A stretch of DNA of 64,000 nucleotides from Paracidovorax avenae ATCC 19860 (GCF_000176855.2 NC_015138.1:744001-808000), one strand, 5' to 3'. Positions 29,151 to 37,084 are shown, counted from the first letter of the stretch. A program made the numbers and translations. Notes: generated by a model from the sequence alone, not told the origin.

Positions 29151-32100
29151 ATGCCATCGTCGAACACCCGCCATGCGTGGCGCCCGGTGCTGCGGCCCGT
29201 CGGCGGTTTCGTCATCGCGGCCCAGCTCGCGCTGGCGCTGCAGCCGCTGAGTGCGCTGGCGCAGGACGGCAGCGGCAACGCTGCCGCATCCAGCCCGCTC
29301 GCCCAGTCGCAACTGCGGCGCGCGGCCCAGTGGCAGCAGCGCGTGGAGACTGCGCGCGTCGCGCAGGCCCAGGCCGCCCAGCCGGCCGGCGCGCAGGCCA
29401 GCGAGCGCACCAGCCGCAACCTGGTGCGCGTGCATGACCTGGTGCGCAAGCTCGCGGGGCGCGCCGCAGCGCCGGACGTGGCGGGCCGCAAGAGCGCGCC
29501 CGCCGCCGTGCCATCCGCCGCGCGCGCAGCCCCTACCGCATCCGACGATGCCGACCGCGCGCAGATGGCCCAGTTGCTCGACGCCATCGATGCCGATACC
29601 GATGCCGTGCTGGCGGACTTCGAGGCCCAGGGTGCGGAACTGCGCGGACGCGCCGTCGGCGCGGAAATCCTGGCCCGGCACGATGCGGCCCATGCGGCCG
29701 TCCGCCTGCGTGCGGAAGAGCTGCGTGGCCTGATCCGCCAATGGCGCCAGGCACCCGGCGATGCCGCCGTGCAGGCCCTGGCTGCCTACTTCGAGCGCTA
29801 TCCTGCTGCCAAGCCCCAGGTGCCCACGGGCGCGGGGCCGCTGCCCTGGAGCACACCGAAGCCCACGGAACGCCTGCCTGCGGAAACCCGCGCTGCCTGG
29901 TACCGCCACACTTACGCCGCCGAGGGCGTGCAGCTGGCCCAGGCCGGCTCCGGCCCGGGCGGCCTGCATTTCGACGTGCCGCCCGAGCCCGGCGAGGCCC
30001 CGGTGGCCGACGACCTCGCGGCCACGCCCGAAGTCACCCTCACCGCCGCGATCCGCGCCAAGGCCGAAGAGCTGGGCCGCAACCCGGTGGACATCCAGAA
30101 TTGGGTGCGCAACACCATCGAATGGGTGCCCACCTGGGGCGCGATCCAGAACGCCCAGGACACGCTGGACAAGCGGCGCGGCAACGCCATCGACATCGCC
30201 GGCCTGCAGATCGCCCTGCTGCGCGCGGCCGGCATTCCGGCCCGCTACCAGTTCGGCACCGTGCAGGTCCCCATCGCCCAGGCGATGAACTGGGTGGGCA
30301 ACGCGCAGAACGCCCAGGCCGCGCAGCAGCTCATGGCGCAGGGCGGCATCGCCACGCGCCTGCTGGTGAGCGACGGCCAGCCCGTGGCCCTGCGCATGGA
30401 ACACGCCTGGGTGCAGGCCTACGTGAACTGGGCGCCCGCGCGCGGCTCGGTCAACGGCAGCGCCACGCAGCACCCGAACCCGCAGGGCCCGCTCAATGCC
30501 TGGGTGCCGCTGGATGCGAGCTTCAAGCAATACGACTACGCCGCCGGCATGGACCTGCAGGCCGCCGTGCCGCTCGATGCGCAGGCCCTGCTCGCCGCGG
30601 CGCAGAGCGGCGCCACCGTGAACGCGCAGGAAGGCTGGGTGCAGAACCTTAACCAGGCGGCCATCCAGGCCCAGATGGAGGGCTACCAGGCGCGCCTGAA
30701 GGCCTACATCGACGGCCGCAAGGCCGATGCCACCGTGGGCGACGTCATCGGCCGCAAGATCGTGGCCCAAAGGGTGTCCAGCGTGCTCGCAGGCGTCACG
30801 CCCCTGGCGCGCGTGCAGGCCGCACAGCAGGCCACTGCCGTGCCCGAGGCCCTGCGCCACCGCTTCCGCTACACCCTCTCCGACGCCTGGGGCAACGAAC
30901 TGCTCACCTACACCCAGGCCACGAGCGAACTCGTGGGCCGCCGCTTCACCCTGGCCTACGAGCCGGCCGACACCGCGAGCGCGGACCTGATCGCCAGCTA
31001 CCTGCCCAAGCCGCATGCGGACGGCAGCCCGATCCAGCCGGGCGAACTGCCCACCAGCCTGCCGGGCTACCTGATCCGGCTCAAGCCGCGCCTGATGCTG
31101 GACGGCCAGGTGGTGGCGCAGGGCACGCAGGCCGTGGCCATGGGGTCCGAACTGGTGGGCCAGGGCGGCTTCTCCGTGCTGGGCGATGCATCGCAGCAAT
31201 GGGACCTGAATTCGGACGCGAGCCACGTGGCGGGCCAGGCCACGGCCATCGGCATCAGCGCCGGCGGCATCAGCGCGCGGCAACTGGATGCGCTGAAGGA
31301 CCGGCTGGAACAGTCCAAGGGGCTGCTGCAGACCGGCAGCGTGGAGGGCCTGACAGGCGAGCGCCTGAGCGGCGACCTGCTCACCGCCGTGATCTGGAGC
31401 TGGTTCGCGGCCACGGAAAGCCACAGCCGGCTGAGCCAGCGCGCCGCCGGCATGGTGGAGAACCCGGGGCTGAGCTACGGGCTGTTCCACGCGGTGGCGC
31501 AACCCGTGTACAGCTGGGGCGTGGTGCGGCGGGTGGAGTTCCCCGGGGTGAACATCGACATCGGGCACATGCGCAACCTGGCCTGGTCGCGGAGCAACGA
31601 CAAGGCCCAATGGGTGGCGTACAACCGGATGCGGGGCCAATACATGAGCGCGCTGGAGCACGCGGTGCCGGAGCGTTTCTTCAATGATCCGGCGAAATGC
31701 AACCTGGCGGGCAGCGCCAATCCGGTGGCTGGGCTGCCGGACTGTCCGCAAGGCATCAGCGCAGTGAAGGCGCTGGGGCTGGCCGCGCAGCAGGGCCAGA
31801 GGATCTACACGATCACGCCGCAGGTCTACGCGAACCAGCCCAACATCGTGAACACGGCGCTGGTGGCGCACAGCCCGGGCACCCGGGCGAAAGTGCAGGC
31901 GGCGCTGGACGAGAGCAAGGAGGTGACCATCCACGAGGCGCCGATTGCGCAGAGCGGGTGGGTGGGGGCGGGGTTTACGGTGATCGAGCAGGGGACGGGG
32001 GCGGGGGCTTATACGATTGAAGGCGGGAGTCAAGGAGGGTGGTTGGCGTTGGCATCTGCCGCACTGTCTGGGCTGGTGGACTCCCTGACTCAGAAATTAA

Positions 32101-32414
32101 GAAATCCTAACGCTGTTAACGGACCTTTAAATGAAATATCAAGGTCTTACTATATAAATGCTATGTCCAAGGCGACAACTGCGGTGACTTTCATGAAGTC
32201 AATTTATGATCTTGTGGATTCTGATGTATCCACTCCTAAAAAGATTGCTCAGATAGTATTGACTCTCTGCTTTACAGTCGCTGCCATGGAAGGCGCCGCC
32301 GCTTTGGGAGCATTCTTTGCTAGTCCTTTGACTGGAGCGGTAATGGCAATCATGCTTGCCGTGGTGCTCGCATATTTCTTATTGGAGCTGAATGAGGCCA
32401 TATCAAATCTATGA
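29151..32414 (+). CDS. Secreted transglutaminase-fold protein with a swapped AT-rich hydrophobic C-terminal tip
   Basis: About 1087 residues with a signal peptide (ALQPLSALA-QDG). After a helical region comes a transglutaminase-like core: RRGNAIDIAGLQIALLRAAG then IPARY, MEHAWVQAYV (His418) and WVPLDASFKQY (Asp455). The catalytic Cys position holds Ala346, so it is probably not a classical enzyme. The conserved body continues to GAGAYTIEGG at about residue 960. Beyond about 32040 the DNA turns AT-rich (19 G/C of 60 at 32101-32160 against 38 of 60 at 31981-32040) and encodes a ~125-residue tip with a long hydrophobic C-terminal region. I read this as an exchangeable effector tip. Start 29151 has GGGAGA upstream; ATG 29100 is an alternative. 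Stop overlaps the next ATG. Confidence 0.85.
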   Translation: MPSSNTRHAWRPVLRPVGGFVIAAQLALALQPLSALAQDGSGNAAASSPLAQSQLRRAAQWQQRVETARVAQAQAAQPAGAQASERTSRNLVRVHDLVRKLAGRAAAPDVAGRKSAPAAVPSAARAAPTASDDADRAQMAQLLDAIDADTDAVLADFEAQGAELRGRAVGAEILARHDAAHAAVRLRAEELRGLIRQWRQAPGDAAVQALAAYFERYPAAKPQVPTGAGPLPWSTPKPTERLPAETRAAWYRHTYAAEGVQLAQAGSGPGGLHFDVPPEPGEAPVADDLAATPEVTLTAAIRAKAEELGRNPVDIQNWVRNTIEWVPTWGAIQNAQDTLDKRRGNAIDIAGLQIALLRAAGIPARYQFGTVQVPIAQAMNWVGNAQNAQAAQQLMAQGGIATRLLVSDGQPVALRMEHAWVQAYVNWAPARGSVNGSATQHPNPQGPLNAWVPLDASFKQYDYAAGMDLQAAVPLDAQALLAAAQSGATVNAQEGWVQNLNQAAIQAQMEGYQARLKAYIDGRKADATVGDVIGRKIVAQRVSSVLAGVTPLARVQAAQQATAVPEALRHRFRYTLSDAWGNELLTYTQATSELVGRRFTLAYEPADTASADLIASYLPKPHADGSPIQPGELPTSLPGYLIRLKPRLMLDGQVVAQGTQAVAMGSELVGQGGFSVLGDASQQWDLNSDASHVAGQATAIGISAGGISARQLDALKDRLEQSKGLLQTGSVEGLTGERLSGDLLTAVIWSWFAATESHSRLSQRAAGMVENPGLSYGLFHAVAQPVYSWGVVRRVEFPGVNIDIGHMRNLAWSRSNDKAQWVAYNRMRGQYMSALEHAVPERFFNDPAKCNLAGSANPVAGLPDCPQGISAVKALGLAAQQGQRIYTITPQVYANQPNIVNTALVAHSPGTRAKVQAALDESKEVTIHEAPIAQSGWVGAGFTVIEQGTGAGAYTIEGGSQGGWLALASAALSGLVDSLTQKLRNPNAVNGPLNEISRSYYINAMSKATTAVTFMKSIYDLVDSDVSTPKKIAQIVLTLCFTVAAMEGAAALGAFFASPLTGAVMAIMLAVVLAYFLLELNEAISNL
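31317..32038 (+). repeat. Conserved pre-tip segment, copy 1 (within the transglutaminase-fold gene)
   Basis: About 720 bases that recur almost unchanged at 33583-34303. The repeat begins at AAGGGGCTGCTGC and ends just after GAGGG following the GAYTIEGG codons, exactly where base composition falls. Two smaller relics of it lie at 35138-35278 and 37338-37433. The arrangement marks the junction between constant carrier and variable tip. Confidence 0.9.
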
Positions 32415-32677
32415 AGAAAAAATTTTTAACTTACCTGCTGCCATTGTTAATTATTGCGGTAGGCGCAACGATCTCCTTTTCCATAGGAAAAATATTCGAT
32501 TTAGGAGAGGTTAATATATTTATTATCATTATAATTGTTATAGCTTTTTGTTTTTTGGAAATAAATGTGATAAAAAAATTCCCCGAAGAGCTACTTGTTT
32601 ATATGAGCTTGGATGGAAAGATGTTTCCTTTTTTTTCGGTTGGGGTGGGAGCTGGATTAATTTTGTTAAAGAATTAA
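32411..32677 (+). CDS. Small membrane protein, candidate immunity protein for the adjacent tip
   Basis: 88 residues with three predicted membrane helices (about 5-25, 34-52, 70-86) and a basic start MKKKF. Its ATG overlaps the TGA of the transglutaminase-fold gene (ATGA), so translation is coupled. Base composition is very low in GC (9 of 60 at 32521-32580), like the tip. The pairing of a hydrophobic tip with a coupled membrane protein resembles pore-forming bacteriocins and their membrane immunity proteins; this role is an inference. A decayed paralogue of its C-terminal third is found at 37186-37284, with 26 of 30 residues identical over the last stretch. Confidence 0.75.
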   Translation: MKKKFLTYLLPLLIIAVGATISFSIGKIFDLGEVNIFIIIIIVIAFCFLEINVIKKFPEELLVYMSLDGKMFPFFSVGVGAGLILLKN

Positions 32678-32751
32678 TCGATGATGATCGCTATTTCTAG
32701 CAGGCTAAGAGCGGCTAACACGACCTGTTCATAGCCCAGCGCGAAGCAGCT

Positions 32752-33177
32752 ATGCTTGGCGCCCTCATGGCAAGAAGACCCGTCAGCAAAGAACTGTGGC
32801 GACAGCTGCAGCCGCTCATCCCGGCCTTCGTGCCCTCGGCCAAAGGCGGGGCGCGCAAGCGCACCGTCAGCGATGAAGCCGCACTCAATGGCATCCTATT
32901 CGTGCTGCACACCGGCATCGCCTGGGAGGACCTGCCGCAGGAACTCGGTTTTGGCAGTGGCATGACGTGCTGGCGGCGGCTGCGCGACTGGAACGCTGCC
33001 GGGGTGTGGGAGAAGCTGCACCACGCCATGCTGGTGCGCCTGCGCGAGCACGACCAGATCGATTGGAGCCGGGCAAGCATCGATGGCTCGTCGGTACCAA
33101 GCCCCCGGGGGGCCAGGAAACAGGGCCCAACCCCACGGACAGAGGCAAACTCGGCTCCAAGCGGCACATCGTCGTAG
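32752..33177 (+). CDS. IS5-family transposase, N-terminal frame (OrfA)
   Basis: 141 codons in frame one. The DUF4096-like N-terminal part (ILFVLHTGIAWEDLPQELGF, then CWRRLRDWNAAGVWEKLH) is the helix-turn-helix region typical of IS5 transposases, and ASIDGSSV supplies the first catalytic Asp. The frame runs out of homology at the run CCCCGGGGGGCC near 33105, where a -1 shift joins OrfB. ATG at 32767 (MARRPVSKELW) is an alternative start; neither has a clear ribosome site. Confidence 0.85.
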   Translation: MLGALMARRPVSKELWRQLQPLIPAFVPSAKGGARKRTVSDEAALNGILFVLHTGIAWEDLPQELGFGSGMTCWRRLRDWNAAGVWEKLHHAMLVRLREHDQIDWSRASIDGSSVPSPRGARKQGPTPRTEANSAPSGTSS

Positions 33178-33575
33178 ACGCGCGGGGCATTCCGCTGGTG
33201 GTGCTGGTCAGTGGTGCGAATCGGCACGATTCGATGATGTTCGAGAAATGCATCGATGCTCTGCCAGCCGTCAGGGGACTGCAGGGCAAGCCGCGTCGCA
33301 GGCCATCGAAGCTGCACGCCGACAAGGGCTACGACTATGAGCGCTGCCGTGTCTTCCTGAGACAGCGGGGCATCGCCAGCCGGATTGCCAGACGAGGCAT
33401 CGAAAGCAGCGAGCGGCTGGGTCGGCATCGGTGGGTGGTGGAGAGAACGCACGGATGGTTTGCAGGCTTCGGCAAGCTGCGCATCCGATTCGAGAGGCGG
33501 CTGGACATCCACGAAGCGCTATTGAAACTGGCGGCAGCGATCATCTGCGCGCGCTTCGTGGATCGGTGGTGTTAG
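33108..33575 (+). CDS. IS5-family transposase, C-terminal frame (OrfB, by -1 frameshift)
   Basis: Continues the transposase in the -1 frame relative to OrfA: PNPTDRGKLGSKRHIVVDA, then LVSGANRHDS, LHADKGYDYERC (second catalytic Asp) and RHRWVVERTHGWFAGFGKLR (catalytic Glu). Stop TAG at 33573-33575 overlaps the right inverted repeat. Two-frame organisation is normal in the IS427 group, so a programmed shift at the C/G run near 33105 is more likely than damage. The start coordinate is only the approximate slip site. Confidence 0.8.
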   Translation, partial: GGQETGPNPTDRGKLGSKRHIVVDARGIPLVVLVSGANRHDSMMFEKCIDALPAVRGLQGKPRRRPSKLHADKGYDYERCRVFLRQRGIASRIARRGIESSERLGRHRWVVERTHGWFAGFGKLRIRFERRLDIHEALLKLAAAIICARFVDRWC

Positions 33576-33582
33576 CCGCTCT

Positions 33583-34413
33583 AAGGGGCTGCTGCGGACC
33601 GGCAGCGTGGACGGCCTGACGGGCGAGTGCCTGAGCGGCGACCTGCTCACCGCCGTGATCTGGAGCTGGTTCGCGGCCACGGACAGCCACAGCCGGCTGA
33701 GCCAGCGCGCCGCCGGCATGGTGGAGAACCCGGGGCTGAGCTACGGGCTGTTCCACGCGGTGGCGCAGCCGGTGTACAGCTGGGGCGTGGTGTGCCGGGT
33801 GGAGTTCCCCGGGGTGAACATCGACATCGGGCACATCCGCAACCTGGCTTGGTCGCGGAACAACGACAAGGCCCAATGGGTGGCGTACAACCGGATGCGG
33901 GGCCAGTACATGAGCGCACTGGAGCACGCGGTGCCGGAACGATTCTTCAATGATCCGGCGAAATGCAACCTCGCAGGCAGCACCAACCCGGTGGCCGGGT
34001 TGCCGGACTGCCCCCAAGGCATCAGCGCGGTGAAGGCGCTGGGGCTGGCCGCGCAGCAAGGCCAGAAGATCTACACGATCACGCCGGAGGTCTATGCGAA
34101 CCAGCCCCACATCGTGAACACGGCGCTGGTGGCGCACAGCCCGGGCACGCGGGCAAAGGTGCAGGCGGCGCTGGACGAGGGCAAGGAGGTGGCCATCCAC
34201 GAGGCGCCGATTGCGCAGAGCGGGTGGGTGGGGGGCGGGGTTTACGGTGATTGAGGAGGGAACGGGGGCTGGGGCTTACACGATTGAAGGGGGAGTAATG
34301 GAGGAGGCTTGTATGAGTTTATCTTTGGCGCAGGCATAGGCGCGCTTTTGATTGCCTCCGGTCTTATTGTTGGCCAGGCGTTCAGTGCATTGATGCTTTC
34401 TACCTTTGGCTAG
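33583..34413 (+). pseudogene. Orphan second cassette: conserved pre-tip segment plus a different hydrophobic tip
   Basis: Bases 33583-34303 repeat 31317-32038 nearly exactly, without the upstream two thirds of the carrier and without a start or signal peptide. The frame is broken by one extra G in the run at 34230-34235 and restored by one missing base at about 34289-34293. The net frame is unchanged, and reading through both gives a tip of about 38 residues starting SNGGGLYEF, containing FGAGIGALLIASGLIVG, and ending LMLSTFG before TAG at 34411. The tip shares no sequence with tip 1 beyond the GG junction. It would need recombination into the upstream gene to be expressed, as with orphan Rhs or CdiA tips. 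Confidence 0.85.
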
Positions 34414-34524
34414 GCCCTTTAATTTTGTTCTCGCTGTCAGTCGTATTGTTTGCTGTGAGCGGGGATGCTGCTCTGTCGTGCGTCCGGTCCTGAATCGAAT
34501 AATGCAATTTTATACGGGTGGATC

Positions 34525-35010
34525 ATGAGCGATGTTGAAATAATTTGGTGGACTGCAGCTTTTCTTGGTATTTTATTTTTGGTATTTTATGATTTGCTCT
34601 GTTTAATTGTCCTGCTCTTCGCTTTGGGCTTGCTTTCCGTTAAATTTATTTTTTTCACGGATGATTTTTTAAATTATCTTATCAGACTTGTTGTTGCAAT
34701 TGTTCTTGGAGGGTTGGCAATACGAACGAAAGTGGGCGGCGCATCAATATTGTCGCTGTGTTTGCTTTTGTCATCCATGTGGATTCATGGATCCAGCCCC
34801 GATGTTTTGATTTTCGGTGGCGTCTTGCTTGTTTTTGTAATGCCTATGCTGTTCGTAAAACTGCGTGGTTTTGGCGGACCTATGAGTATCTGTTTTTTGG
34901 GCATAAAAAAATTAGATGATGCCGCAGGAAGATTCTTTGTGCCTTTATTCTGGATTGCTATGGTCTTCCCGTTTGTAATGCTATTTATAACTCGAAGAGG
35001 TATTGCTTGA
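34525..35010 (+). CDS. Integral membrane protein, candidate immunity protein of cassette 2
   Basis: 161 residues starting MSDVEIIWW, with about five hydrophobic helices (IIWWTAAFLGILFLVFYD, LIVLLFALGLLSVKFIFF, LIRLVVAIVLGGLA, then two more, the last before FITRRGIA). AT-rich like the flanking tip DNA. It lies 111 bases after the tip 2 stop, the position expected for an immunity gene. No family recognised. An in-frame ATG at 34465 would add 20 residues and is not favoured because the hydrophobic N-terminus would be preceded by a non-conserved polar stretch. Confidence 0.6.
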   Translation: MSDVEIIWWTAAFLGILFLVFYDLLCLIVLLFALGLLSVKFIFFTDDFLNYLIRLVVAIVLGGLAIRTKVGGASILSLCLLLSSMWIHGSSPDVLIFGGVLLVFVMPMLFVKLRGFGGPMSICFLGIKKLDDAAGRFFVPLFWIAMVFPFVMLFITRRGIA

Positions 35011-35137
35011 TGGGTTTATTTATTTCATTAAATATGCTAAATAGCTATTCGCGATTTCTCATTCATTCGGTGTCTTTTGTGCCAGGAGGCCTGGAAGAAT
35101 CAACAAGATCAAAGCCGAAATCAGAGTTAAATCCTGT

Positions 35138-35278
35138 TTCGCGGTACCGTAGCAGTTATTCGGCGACCCGGCGATATACAACTTGGCAGGGAGCACCAAC
35201 CTGGTGGCAGGGCTACCGGACCGCCCCAAGGCATCAGCTCGTTAGAGCGCCGGGACTGGCCGCGCAGCAGAGCCAAGG
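35138..35278 (+). pseudogene. Decayed fragment of the conserved pre-tip segment (third copy)
   Basis: The 372 bases between the genes at 34525 and 35383 hold no credible gene. Within them, 35138-35278 aligns with 31670-31806 of the carrier gene: GGCGACCCGGCGA, then ACTTGGCAGGGAGCACCAAC, GCATCAGC and CTGGCCGCGCAGCAG are shared in order, with substitutions and small indels that destroy the frame. It is a GC-rich island in AT-rich surroundings, a relic of another cassette. The ORF that runs across it is meaningless. Confidence 0.8.
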
Positions 35279-35382
35279 GCCACGGCGGGTGGCTTTGTAC
35301 ATAGGGTTCTTTTGCTGCCTCCGTGGCTATATTAGAAATGGTCGCGGAGATCCTATTGGGACATTGAAAATCTCCGCTGAAA

Positions 35383-35928
35383 ATGAATATTCAAAATATC
35401 GAAGGCATGGCCCTGTTTGTTTCGGAGGCACGCGAGATTGAGCATATGCTCATACCTCAAATAGCAATAGTTGGCATTGACTCGGCATTGCTGAAACTTG
35501 CTGAAGTCCTGAAAGAAATGAAAGTCGAAGGAAATGAAGAGGTTCGATTGAAAACCAGCTTCGATGAGCATGATGGGGAGATGGTTTTGAGGGTATATGG
35601 GAGACTTTATTCTGGCTTGAGTGAATTTCAATTGCCGGAAAGCTTCGGGTGGATTTGTCCGCTAAGAGGGATTGAAATTGACTATTGCGATAGACCCGCA
35701 TTTGGCCTTGACCTCAGATCTGATAACGAGCAGCGAGTTTTGTTTTCAATGGGTGAGGTTGCTGCCAAAGTAATTGGTGAATTGCTCGATATCTTTGTGG
35801 CTGAAAAGGGGGCGGAGAGATTCCCCCTGGAACATGATGGTTATATGCCGTCTATCTCTCCTTTGAGCTACGAGCTTATTTTTCTCAAAGCTGGCTCGAC
35901 GCTTGGCAGAAATATGCTTGCAGGGTGA
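35383..35928 (+). CDS. Soluble hypothetical protein, possible immunity protein
   Basis: 181 residues without membrane helices or signal peptide, acidic overall, with LIPQIAIVGIDSALLKLAEVLKEM near the start and ESFGWICPLRGIEIDYCDRP in the middle. No family recognised. It follows directly after the third, decayed copy of the pre-tip segment, the place of an immunity gene in such loci. Intermediate-to-low GC points to acquisition. The ribosome site is weak. Also possible: an unrelated gene carried in the island. Confidence 0.6.
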   Translation: MNIQNIEGMALFVSEAREIEHMLIPQIAIVGIDSALLKLAEVLKEMKVEGNEEVRLKTSFDEHDGEMVLRVYGRLYSGLSEFQLPESFGWICPLRGIEIDYCDRPAFGLDLRSDNEQRVLFSMGEVAAKVIGELLDIFVAEKGAERFPLEHDGYMPSISPLSYELIFLKAGSTLGRNMLAG

Positions 35929-36008
35929 TTAAATGTCGGGTTGGCTTGTTGGGTAGTTGGTCTTGCGACTGGGATGGAATAATTTTCGATTGATCAACCT
36001 GTTTTGTG

Positions 36009-36206
36009 ATGAAATATTTAATTCCGGCTATAAGTGTCTTTCTTCTTGGATTCGCATCTTTGGGGTTGAGCGAAAAAAGACGTAGAAAAACAGCAACCAA
36101 AAAAGATTATTTGTTATATTTTTTCTCATTGCTGTTATTTATTTTGATGGTGTCTAATAAAGACGTGCGGGAGTTTGGTGCGAATATATGGTGGGCACAT
36201 GGGTAG
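36009..36206 (+). CDS. Small two-helix membrane protein
   Basis: 65 residues: helix at about 3-20 (YLIPAISVFLLGFASLGL), a cationic cytoplasmic loop EKRRRKTATKKD, then a second helix YLLYFFSLLLFILMV. AT-rich. No family recognised. The codon before the ATG is an in-frame GTG; I use the ATG. One of a series of small membrane proteins in the island. Confidence 0.5.
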   Translation: MKYLIPAISVFLLGFASLGLSEKRRRKTATKKDYLLYFFSLLLFILMVSNKDVREFGANIWWAHG

Positions 36207-36225
36207 AAAATTGTGTGTCCAATAA

Positions 36226-36462
36226 TTGGCCTATAACTTCACTGAACTGAATGAATTTCCGGTATATGGGGTCATTGTGAAGATGGTTTTGGTTTTTATT
36301 TTCTGCTTGTCATTGTTGGCAAACTATTTTGCTTGGAAATATTTGGCTCAGCCTTGGGATTTCTTTGCAATGGTGATTTCCGTGGTGGTTGCTTGGTCGA
36401 CTTTTAGAAAACTAGTTAGACCATCTAGAGCTGTAAAGATGAATGGTGACGAGCCGCGCTGA
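36226..36462 (+). CDS. Small membrane protein or gene remnant
   Basis: 78 codons opening with TTG immediately after an in-frame TAA, so either a TTG start or a truncated gene. One or two hydrophobic helices (VIVKMVLVFIFCLSLLANYF, then FFAMVISVVVAW) and a basic tail. ATG at 36283 would give a shorter protein. AT-rich, no family recognised. Confidence 0.4.
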   Translation: MAYNFTELNEFPVYGVIVKMVLVFIFCLSLLANYFAWKYLAQPWDFFAMVISVVVAWSTFRKLVRPSRAVKMNGDEPR

Positions 36463-36554
36463 TTAATTGATGGCAGCAGCAGGGAGGGGGTAGTCGTTTT
36501 TGAATATCAAGCCTCATGGTGGCGGTTATGTGATATGAGTTTGGCTTATTAAAT

Positions 36555-36821
36555 ATGATTGAGTATTTTGCTTCAATGCTCTATCAATGGATAAAAATAT
36601 ATCCGCTGGTTAGTCTCCTGCTGTTCTTTCTTGCGTTCAGTGCTGGAATGAGAAACGGCTTGCATGGATGGTTGACTTTTTTGATTTTGATATTGATTTC
36701 GGCTGTGTGCTTTTTGCTGGAAGGGTTTTTCTACGGTGCTTTACAGGTGCTGGCGTTGATTTTGGGAGGCTATTATTACTACCGCCTTGGCAGAAATAAA
36801 GTCAGTCTGCATAAGGGGTGA
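36555..36821 (+). CDS. Small membrane protein with three helices
   Basis: 88 residues starting MIEYFASMLYQWIKIYP, with helices at about 17-31, 38-56 and 58-78, and a basic end GRNKVSLHKG. No clear ribosome site. Just upstream, 36505-36535 has a short GGT-GGC-GGT stretch followed by ATATGAGTTT that resembles the GGG-Leu-Tyr-Glu junction of tip 2 (34298-34322), so this gene might again follow a cassette relic. No family recognised. Confidence 0.5.
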   Translation: MIEYFASMLYQWIKIYPLVSLLLFFLAFSAGMRNGLHGWLTFLILILISAVCFLLEGFFYGALQVLALILGGYYYYRLGRNKVSLHKG

Positions 36822-36910
36822 AGGTTATTCTGAGCTGCGGATGCCCCAGCGGTGGCGCCGCTAGTAGGAAGAGCCTTCATGGGATTTGCATTGAAGTCGG
36901 AGGTGAAATC

Positions 36911-37084
36911 ATGCATGCGTCTGGCAAGAGTGATGGTAAGTATGGACTGTTTGTCCTGTTGCTCACAGTGATGGTGGGTATTTGGGGTGGAGATTTATAT
37001 TCTTTTAGAGGCTTGGTCGTTCTGTGCTGTGCATTTGGAGTTTTTCTGATTTTCTTGGATGTCTATAAGAGAGCGCCGAAATAA
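36911..37084 (+). CDS. Small membrane protein (57 aa)
   Basis: 57 residues starting MHASGKSDGKYG, with two hydrophobic helices (LFVLLLTVMVGIWGG and LVVLCCAFGVFLIFL) and the end VYKRAPK. The start is set by an excellent ribosome site, GGAGGTG, six bases before ATG 36911; the frame is open further upstream but without such a site. That site makes this one of the more credible small genes of the island. No family recognised. Confidence 0.6.
   Translation: MHASGKSDGKYGLFVLLLTVMVGIWGGDLYSFRGLVVLCCAFGVFLIFLDVYKRAPK

Larger units (their letters stand above)
32709..33581 (+). mobile_element. IS5-family insertion sequence (873 bp), intact ends
   Basis: Perfect 13-bp terminal inverted repeats GAGCGGCTAACAC (32709-32721) and GTGTTAGCCGCTC (33569-33581), flanked by a 3-bp direct repeat TAA (32706-32708 and 33582-33584), fitting the TNA target duplications of the IS1031/IS427 side of the IS5 family. 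It carries a two-frame DDE transposase. The left flank is AT-rich cassette 1 sequence, the right flank is the first base of the second conserved pre-tip copy. GC content is like the host chromosome or moderately lower, unlike the AT-rich flank. Confidence 0.93.

Noticed and set aside
25478..29587. Long open frame of 1369 codons on the minus strand opposite the giant gene
   Set aside because: Low-complexity Ala/Gly/Arg/His-rich product with no domains, exactly antisense to a gene with clear domains; typical of high-GC codon usage.
21449..32414. Rhs/YD-repeat or filamentous haemagglutinin (CdiA-type) carrier
   Set aside because: No YD repeats, no haemagglutination or ESPR-type sequence are present; the carrier has a transglutaminase fold instead.
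32705..33584. 4-bp CTAA target duplication for the IS element
   Set aside because: Using CTAA would make the terminal repeats unequal by one base; TAA with perfect 13-bp repeats is the simpler reading.
35007..35441. 144-codon plus-strand frame across the third relic
   Set aside because: It runs through a decayed copy of the pre-tip segment in a wrong frame and joins unrelated composition; not a gene.
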